Assembly: GCA_956465555.1 (NCBI GenBank)
Contig: OY101118.1
Span: 2,253,751-2,317,750 of the forward strand
DNA length: 64,000 bases
Source of the DNA: Nitzschia sp. pyKryTriq1
Taxonomy: Eukaryota > Bacillariophyta > Bacillariophyceae > Bacillariales > Bacillariaceae
Direction of reading: 5' to 3'
A program made the translations under genes and the position numbers. Shown here piece by piece: positions 57,946-64,000 of the stretch. How positions within the stretch are numbered: the first letter of the stretch is position 1; every line of letters starts with the position of its first letter. The notes beneath the pieces were generated by a model. The model worked only from the letters and a program-made list of their open reading frames with translations, had not been told where the DNA came from and ran no database searches.

Positions 57946-58752
57946 ATGGCACCTAATACCCAAGACAGCAGCAAGCCCTCCAAGAAAGGGGGCTTTGACC
58001 TGGATCGAATCCTAGCGCAGGTCAGCGCAGAAGTGTACGAAAAATGGGATGCGGTCTTAAAGAAGCTAGAACAGCATGAGAACAAACACGTCAAATGGAT
58101 CACGGCCCATTTCTTGCGCAAACTGTCGGTTGAAGCACCCGTCATCGTGTGCTTTGTATTTGCTTGCGTCTTTCTGCACTTTTTGAACATTACGATTGCC
58201 CCTGGTATTTCTCGGTGGCTAGGAGTCAAAGATGCCTTTTATCCTTTTCAACCAATGCAATACCTTCGCTTGGTTACTCACATTTTTGGCCACGAAAACA
58301 TGTATCACTTGCGGAGCAACATGACAAACATATTGATGGTCGGTCCTTCTGCAGAAGAAGTGTTCGGATCCCAGAATATGGTCTTCATTATAGCGGCCGT
58401 CGCGGTTAGCTCTGGATTTGGACACATCTTTTTGGGACCTACGAATACCAGTCAAATCGGGGCTAGTGGGGTCGCCTTTGCCTTGATTTTGCTCAACAGC
58501 TTGGTCTCGGCCAAAGTGGGAAGGATTCCAATCTCTTTTGTTTTGACTGCCTGGTTGTGGACCAGCGATGAGGTTTGGGGGCTCCTATTCGGACGAGACT
58601 CAATTTCTCATTCGGCCCATTTGATCGGAGCTGTGGTTGGGACAGCGGCCGGATACTATATTCAATCAGGCAAGAGCATGCAAGAGCTCGTCGATCGGGC
58701 AGCGCATTGGAACAATATATTGTCCACCAACATGAAGAAAAAGGGAACATAA
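57946..58752 (+). CDS. Rhomboid-family intramembrane serine protease
   Basis: 268 residues from ATG 57946 (MAPNTQD), intronless. Rhomboid landmarks: HIFGHENMYHLRSNMTNIL (the H-x-N block of TM2) near residues 112-130, IGASGVAFAL with the catalytic Ser174 in the GxSG motif near 171-180, and SHSAHLIGAVVGTAAGYY with the catalytic His225 near 221-238. Six to seven hydrophobic segments fit the fold. The N-terminal soluble domain (about 1-60) has a basic amphipathic helix and no clear mitochondrial presequence, so ER/Golgi, plastid or mitochondrial location is open. It is the proteolytically active type (Ser and His present), not an iRhom. Confidence 0.92.
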   Translation: MAPNTQDSSKPSKKGGFDLDRILAQVSAEVYEKWDAVLKKLEQHENKHVKWITAHFLRKLSVEAPVIVCFVFACVFLHFLNITIAPGISRWLGVKDAFYPFQPMQYLRLVTHIFGHENMYHLRSNMTNILMVGPSAEEVFGSQNMVFIIAAVAVSSGFGHIFLGPTNTSQIGASGVAFALILLNSLVSAKVGRIPISFVLTAWLWTSDEVWGLLFGRDSISHSAHLIGAVVGTAAGYYIQSGKSMQELVDRAAHWNNILSTNMKKKGT

Positions 58753-58826
58753 AGGTAGCGTGAACTCTCAACTGCGAATACTCTACATATATAGTCGGAA
58801 CACCTTAAAATTTATCCTGGTTGTTT
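58753..58826. other. Convergent gap
   Basis: Seventy-four bases between the rhomboid and glycosyltransferase-like stops; UTR only. Confidence 0.4.
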
Positions 58827-60668
58827 CTACTCGTCTTGCGCCTCATAGTACTTGAGAGTCCATAGTTCTTGAGGAGACAAAAGTCTCTCCAGCGTTATGA
58901 GCTCAATCGGAAAGGCTAGCTCACCAAAACGGCTAGAATTCTTAAATCCGACCTCTAACACATGGTGAGCCTCCAAACTCGATGCATAGACATTGTCTGC
59001 CAACCATTGCGTACGCGAAGAATCCCCAATAACGTATAAATTGACTAGATGGTGCGCCCGAGCATCGGCGAGCACTTGATGCTCAAAATCTTCCCCCAAG
59101 GTGACGGCCTGATCTGCCTCCTTGGCGGACAACAGAACCACAATGGGAGCATTGAGATTTCTTCGGACATACTGCCTGGAAGGTACCGCCGCTTCCTGGA
59201 TGGGAATGCCACAGTCACTGCCGGTGAACCCTGGCAAGCAACGACACCCCGAAGAATCGTCGGAACGATCCATGCCTTGCATAATATTCTCTCCCCTTAT
59301 AGAAGAGTAAGGAGAGCACTTTGCTGGATACACACAATATTCACTAAAGAGAGCGGTATGTAGATGATTTTCCGACAAGGACTGCCACGCACGATTGTTG
59401 GACGCTTGGCCACATTGATCCACATCTTTCCAGGTTTTTCCGGGTCGCAGCCGTGATTGTAGACCAATATGTCGCATTTGGATGGTCGTGGGTCGTATCG
59501 TACAACCCTGTTGCGCTTGCAAGGCCCACTCCAAGAACGACTTGTCGATATTCATCATCATTCGTTGTTTCTTATTGGGTGGTCGTAGTCGTCGTCGTCG
59601 TTCTCTTTTTTGAAAATCATCTTCTTTCAAAGCAGAATATTTTCCACCGCTGTGGTCCGCCAACACGCTATCTCTTAAACGGGCTAGATTGAAAGAAGAT
59701 ACAAGCACTCCACTCCCTCCTCGTCCCAGGTGCGCCAGAGTAAACTGAGGTGCCACATTGTGGATCAAGGATATGATATCGGAAAAATGAGGACATAATT
59801 CCACATCATCGTCTAAAAACATGGCATGCGACAAATAGGGCGGCTGCGTTGGGTGTTGTTGTTGATCATTGTTGTTCTGCAGTGGTTGTTGCAGTAGTTG
59901 CAGTCCATCATTCATCAACTCGAGATAATCGTTGGTTTGTTGTGTATTGGAAACTCGTTCATGAGGAGGAAATTTTCGTAAAATGATATCCTCGCTGATG
60001 GAGGAACCGAAACTGTTGTTGCAAGTCCATGGTCCGTATCGGTGGACAAGAATGACGGGAGGTTCCACCACTACCACGGTACTGCGGTTGCCATTGTTAG
60101 TACTTGGGGTAATGACCGTAGCATCACTGAGGAAATGATCCAAAATGGATTTTATTGTGATACAAACAGTTTCGGGGGTTCGAGGGATGCTTGCAATGAG
60201 AATCAGTACGCGAATGGTGGTGGAGGACTGGGCCGGTGGCTGGGCGTGGGTCTCGGCATGGTGGTTCTTTGATCCCCCCGTCAGTAGTGACACAACTCCA
60301 GACGCTCTTTCACTAGCAGGACGGAATTGCGTTTGCCCCAAACCCTCGTTGAATCGTAGTGGTTCTCCTTGCCGACTGACGATGGCTAGCGAAGAATCAC
60401 CCATGCGTTTGTTGTCGCTCGCACTTTCACCACGACCACGGACACTGAGGAGGTTGTGTTCAGGATAGGTTTGGGTGCTGGTGGCTGTTGTTGTTGTTGT
60501 TGTTGTTGCTGCTGTCATTATTAGTTGCTGAAAGCTCCAGAGAATGGAACCGACATATAACATCACAAACACGGACATAAATATAACGAAACTAGAACTG
60601 GAAAGTCGGCACCAGCGTTTGGGGAGTATGCGTTCCCGTAGTCGTCTGGGCCGTTGTTGGTGGAGCAT
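58827..60668 (-). CDS. Type II membrane protein, glycosyltransferase-like with EGF-like segment
   Basis: 613 residues, intronless. A short basic cytoplasmic tail (RPRRLRERILPKRW) and one hydrophobic span (FVIFMSVFVMLYVGSILWSF, about 28-47) give a type II Golgi topology. A Thr run and a long linker follow. From about residue 150 a GT-A-like core is visible: VLILIASIPRTPETV, a catalytic-type DxD in MFLDDDVELCPHF, then LAHLGRGGSGVLVSSFNLARL, which resembles the donor-binding layout of MGAT4-like or other GT-A enzymes. Later a Cys-rich module CRCLPGFTGSDC is a single EGF-like segment. The protein family as a whole is not recognised, so the sugar and acceptor are unknown. N-terminal linker has Thr-rich low complexity from ACA repeats (60482-60530). 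Confidence 0.65.
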   Translation of the reverse strand: MLHQQRPRRLRERILPKRWCRLSSSSFVIFMSVFVMLYVGSILWSFQQLIMTAATTTTTTTATSTQTYPEHNLLSVRGRGESASDNKRMGDSSLAIVSRQGEPLRFNEGLGQTQFRPASERASGVVSLLTGGSKNHHAETHAQPPAQSSTTIRVLILIASIPRTPETVCITIKSILDHFLSDATVITPSTNNGNRSTVVVVEPPVILVHRYGPWTCNNSFGSSISEDIILRKFPPHERVSNTQQTNDYLELMNDGLQLLQQPLQNNNDQQQHPTQPPYLSHAMFLDDDVELCPHFSDIISLIHNVAPQFTLAHLGRGGSGVLVSSFNLARLRDSVLADHSGGKYSALKEDDFQKRERRRRLRPPNKKQRMMMNIDKSFLEWALQAQQGCTIRPTTIQMRHIGLQSRLRPGKTWKDVDQCGQASNNRAWQSLSENHLHTALFSEYCVYPAKCSPYSSIRGENIMQGMDRSDDSSGCRCLPGFTGSDCGIPIQEAAVPSRQYVRRNLNAPIVVLLSAKEADQAVTLGEDFEHQVLADARAHHLVNLYVIGDSSRTQWLADNVYASSLEAHHVLEVGFKNSSRFGELAFPIELITLERLLSPQELWTLKYYEAQDE

Positions 60669-61323
60669 GCTACTGCTTCTGCTGCTGCTGCTGCTTGATG
60701 TTGATGCATGTCATGGGAATATAAAGCCTGATCGGTATTATTGTAGCTTCATGAGTCATACTAGCTTGTCTATGCATAGCTGTTCAGAACTTTTGGTGTT
60801 ATGTTGGCAATCATCTCAACTCTCAACGATAGTCATCAATCGAAGGAAGAAGGAAGATCACAAATCGCCATGGTCCCCACGGCCCCACGGTGCATGTTTA
60901 ATGTTTTGCGTTTTGCTACCCGATCGATCCGATCCGATCTTACAGTTAGTGGTAGGCCTAGCATGCGTCCGTTTTCCCGCCAAATTGTGGAGTGACGGGC
61001 TCGCGCCGGCCGACCGGCACACACCCTGACGTAACGCGGGGAAAATACAGTACGGTGGCCATGGGGATACTTCGCACTTATTCGCACCGCACCACCACCG
61101 TCATTGCTTCCGTTCCGCGAACGGCTTGTGTCGTCGGTCGTCGGCATGTGAGCATGCACCACGACAGGGACAACAATAAAGATGACAAAGGACGGAGACA
61201 AAGGGTTGTCACTCACTCTACCGGTAGAGTAGTCTACAGTACCGTACACTCTTTGTGTTGTATTGAACCACAGTCAGTCAGCAGGAACCGGTACAAGTAT
61301 CCTTTCCATCAGTATCATCCATC
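60669..61323. other. Divergent intergenic region
   Basis: 655 bp. TACCGGTAGAGTAGTCTACAGTACCGTACAC at 61220-61248, 75-105 bp before the ALDH start, joins both word families of this window. Other frames look non-coding. Confidence 0.5.
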
Positions 61324-63342
61324 ATGAGTGTTCAGGCACAACAGGAGTGTCTTGCCCTCTGGGCGGATCCTTCTAGTTTGCTGACAAGCAATCGTGTGCT
61401 CTCCCTGTCGATCCTCTCGTTGGCGGCCCTGCTGATCTACTTGCTCAACGACAAGTATCAAATCATGTACCACACCAAGCTTTGGATCGAATACTTGACT
61501 ACTTCAGTTCCTTCCATGGAGATTGAAATGACGCCTGCCGAAGCGACTGACGAAGCCGTCAAGGGAGAACCCGTCGCCAAGATGGAACTCGTCAGCCCGT
61601 CGAACCCGAAATTGCTCAATTGCTACGATCCTTCCACTCGCCAATTTCTGGGAAACGCGCCCAACATGTCTGCGGAAGAAGTGCACGCGATTCTAGTCAA
61701 GGCCAAGGCGGCCCAACTAGAGTGGCAAAAAACCTCCTTTCGTGAGCGGCGCATGGTGCTTCGAACGATTCAAAAGTATGTCTGTCAACATGTGGCCGAT
61801 ATTTGCCGTGTGTCGAGTCGGGAATCGGGAAAGCCAAAGGTGGATGCGGTGGTAGGAGAAATCATTACCACTTGCGAAAAGATTCGAACCATTTGTGAGT
61901 GGGGCGAAGCCTGGTTGCAACCGAGTTACCGACCGTCGGGACCCATGATGATGCACAAATCGGCCTGGGTGGAGTACGTGCCGTTGGGCGTCATTGCACC
62001 CATTGCGCCCTGGAACTACCCCTTCCACAACTCGATCAATCATGTCATTTCGGGCATTATGGCAGGAAACGCCGTTGTGGGAAAAGTCAGTGAGCATGCC
62101 TCTTGGAGTGCCAATTACTTCGGGAAGATTATTCGCACCGCCTTGGAAATCAATGGGCATAACCCCGACTTGGTGGCTACCATTACCGGTATGGCAGAAG
62201 CCGGACAAGCCTTGGTCCAGGATCCTCTCGTCGATAAGATCATCTTTACGGGATCGACACCGATTGGGCGCAAAGTTATGCAGAGTGCCTCGCAGAACTT
62301 GACCCCTGTCATTTTGGAGTTGGGGGGCAAAGATGCCATGGTCTTCCGCCATGATTGTTCTCTCAATGAAATTCTTCCGTGGGTCATGCGGGGATGCTTT
62401 CAAAATGCGGGACAAAACTGTGTCGGGGTGGAACGTGTCTTGGTCTATGAATCCCTCCACGATGAATTTGTCAAGCAAATCGTGCCCAAAGTCAAAGGAA
62501 TTCGACAAGGAATTCCTCTCAATGTTCCTTCGTGTGGTGGGGATGGCAAGGTTGATTGTGGATCATTGATCATGCCTCAACAAATGGCCATTGTTCAAGC
62601 GCTAGTGGACGATGCTGTCAAGAAGGGAGCCACCTTGCATTGTGGAGGAAAGAAGAACCCGAATGTGGACGGACAATTCTTTGAACCAACTGTTTTGAGG
62701 TACGTGCCAATACATGCCATACATCCTTCCCAACCAACAGGAGCGATAGCAGGGCTGGCTCCTCGGTAAACCATTGACTGACTGAGTGACTGACTCACTG
62801 ATCCTATTTATTTATTTGTTTTCAATATCGTCATGATGATTTATCGTAGTGGCGTAACTCCGGAAATGGACATTTTCAATCAAGAGGCGTTTGGTCCAGT
62901 CATGACTATTATCAAGGTCCCCAATGACAGCGACGAAGAATGTGTCAAACTCGTCAATCAGTGCGACTTTGGATTGGGTTCCAGTATCTTTACGGCGGAC
63001 GCTCAACTGGGACTCAAGATTGGTCGTCAATTCCGAACTGGCATGCTAACAGTCAATGATTATGCCTCCAACTACTTGGTCCAATCTCTTCCTTTCGGAG
63101 GATGCAAGGAATCCGGCTTTGGACGGTTTGCTGGTATCGAGGGATTGCGAGCCTTGTGCTTGGAGCGAAGCATTGTCGTGGATCGAATTCCATTTGTCAA
63201 GACTTCGATTCCTGCCCCCATTGATTACCCCATCGATCACGTCAAGGGATTTCCTTTTACGGAATCCTTGATTCAACTCTTTTACAACGAAAGTATCCTC
63301 GGAAAGATCAAGGGAATCTTTGGACTCATCAAGAACAGTTAA
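61324..63342 (+). CDS. Aldehyde dehydrogenase, ALDH22-like, membrane-anchored
   Basis: Two exons, 61324-62699 and 62850-63342, with a 150-nt GT-AG intron; split codon AG|T gives 622 residues. The N-terminus carries a hydrophobic anchor (RVLSLSILSLAALLIYLL, about 24-41), as in plant ALDH22A1. The ALDH core is complete: APWNYPFHNSINHVISG (Rossmann/NAD), FTGSTPIGRKV, the catalytic Glu in LELGGKDA, the catalytic Cys in NAGQNCVGVERV near residue 361, and EAFGPVMTI and LPFGGCKESGFGRF in the second exon. It oxidises fatty or other lipophilic aldehydes to acids with NAD(P)+, probably at the ER membrane. Substrate is inference. Confidence 0.92.
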
Positions 63343-63429
63343 AAATAAGCACTCTATAAATTGAATATAAGGGTGATCAACAATAGCAAGCATCATTCAT
63401 TACTTTTAGTACGCAGTACGAGTACATCA

Positions 63430-64000
63430 CTACGATGCCTTTGTTGCCCACACAGGAACCCCTGCAGCGGCAGAAGCAATCGAAATTCCCAAACACATCA
63501 ACGCAATAGTTCCCACCACGTTGAAAAAGAAGACAGTCAATCCCACAGCGACACCCTTCTTGACTTGGAATTTGTCTTGAATCCCTTGTACCACCCGATC
63601 AAAGTACATGGAAACGCTGACAGACAGAGCAAATCGAAGTGGCCGGACAATGTTGTTGAAGACATAGAATCCTGCGTACACTGCTAAAAAGGATTTCCAT
63701 TGCCCAGGAGCTAAGGGCGACAATCCCGTTCGTTTGCTAAAAATATACCACGCCAACGAAACAGTCACAGAGTAGCTGACATTACTAACCCAGCCATACG
63801 ACAAAACAACCGACATCCCTGCCTTGGCCAGTCGTTGACGAAAGGTCAAACCATCATCCGTCTTGGGAGGAAATAGACGCCTTCTGAACTTTTGAATACG
63901 GGATATCTCCTCCGCGTCGATATCCGCGCTGGTCACGAGATCGGTTGCTTCTTCTTCGTTGGTCTCCTCCTCCTTCTTGTCATCCTCACCACCGCTCTCT
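63430..64000 (-). CDS. Conserved plastid-type multi-pass membrane protein (5'-partial)
   Basis: The stop is at 63430; the frame is open through to the right edge (at least 189 residues), so the start lies outside. An acidic N-terminal part (EDDKKEEETNEEEATD) precedes RLAKAGMSVVLSYGWVSNVSYSV, LSPLAPGQWKSFLAVYAGFYVFNN, a conserved RPLRFALSVSVSMYFDRVV helix, and a final hydrophobic segment. Four membrane spans are visible. The pattern LSYG(W/F)VSN ... SPLAPGQWK ... AVYAGFYV is shared with unnamed proteins of plants and algae and has some resemblance to FAM210/DUF1279. No catalytic residue is apparent; function unknown. Confidence 0.8.
   Translation of the reverse strand, partial: ESGGEDDKKEEETNEEEATDLVTSADIDAEEISRIQKFRRRLFPPKTDDGLTFRQRLAKAGMSVVLSYGWVSNVSYSVTVSLAWYIFSKRTGLSPLAPGQWKSFLAVYAGFYVFNNIVRPLRFALSVSVSMYFDRVVQGIQDKFQVKKGVAVGLTVFFFNVVGTIALMCLGISIASAAAGVPVWATKAS

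Noticed and set aside
60544-61029. 161-codon plus-strand frame across the glycosyltransferase 5' end
   Set aside because: Overlaps the start of the opposite gene and its promoter; leucine run comes from CTG repeats.
63361-63687. 108-codon plus-strand frame at the right end
   Set aside because: Shadow of the minus-strand membrane protein gene.

Overview
The window looks like nuclear DNA of a diatom (photosynthetic stramenopile). The evidence is a set of intron-poor genes with short GT-AG introns (mostly 70-155 nt), two proteins with the diatom-expanded DUF6824 domain, a PUFA elongase very like the centric-diatom C18 elongase, a theta/LCIB-type carbonic anhydrase with a canonical bipartite plastid signal (cleavage motif around DAFAP), and a mitochondrial/peroxisomal/plastid gene mix typical of a secondary-plastid alga. 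There are no operons. About 31 protein genes alternate strands, and I see no rRNA, convincing tRNA, CRISPR or autonomous transposon. Fourteen-odd introns could be placed exactly because the reading frames and protein-family motifs meet across them.

Layout. 1-11.7 kb: a serine-rich hypothetical, a fatty-acid-hydroxylase-superfamily enzyme, a PUFA elongase, a YGGT protein, an AAE14/MenE-like acyl-CoA ligase, an RBM34/Nop12-like nucleolar RRM protein, a 3-hydroxyisobutyryl-CoA hydrolase and a first DUF6824 protein. Four of these act on acyl chains or acyl-CoA, and two end in the peroxisomal signal SKL. 12.7-20.4 kb: a possibly frameshifted small gene, a plastid-targeted hypothetical, a four-BRCT Dpb11/Rad4-like protein, the LYR protein SDHAF3 and an SLC43-like MFS transporter. 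21.2-31.5 kb: a protein with seven SPG(A/T)LS repeats, a mitochondrial UCP/dicarboxylate-type carrier, a WAPL-like cohesin-release protein and a TenA thiaminase II. 32-41 kb: the LCIB carbonic anhydrase, a lineage-specific membrane protein, a TPR-like secretory protein, an SNase-like/excalibur protein and a second, divergent DUF6824 protein. 42.8-54.9 kb: TELO2, a UNR/CSDE1-like cold-shock-domain protein, a degenerate kinesin and a PP2C phosphatase. 55.9-64 kb: a P-loop kinase-like protein, a rhomboid protease, a type II glycosyltransferase-like protein, an ALDH22-like aldehyde dehydrogenase and a partial plastid-type membrane protein.

The intergenic DNA is the most unusual part. Most long gaps carry clusters of short palindromes built from GGTACC/GTACCGGTAC and CTACTAG/CTCTACT words, often 100-600 bp upstream of a start codon. 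There are also local tandem repeats (61 bp, 31 bp, 11 bp x 12, nested GGTTCGAT units), a perfect 11-bp-stem hairpin, and a ~94-bp dispersed repeat present in two inverted copies 24 kb apart. Functional calls come from motif recognition by eye; no database search was run.
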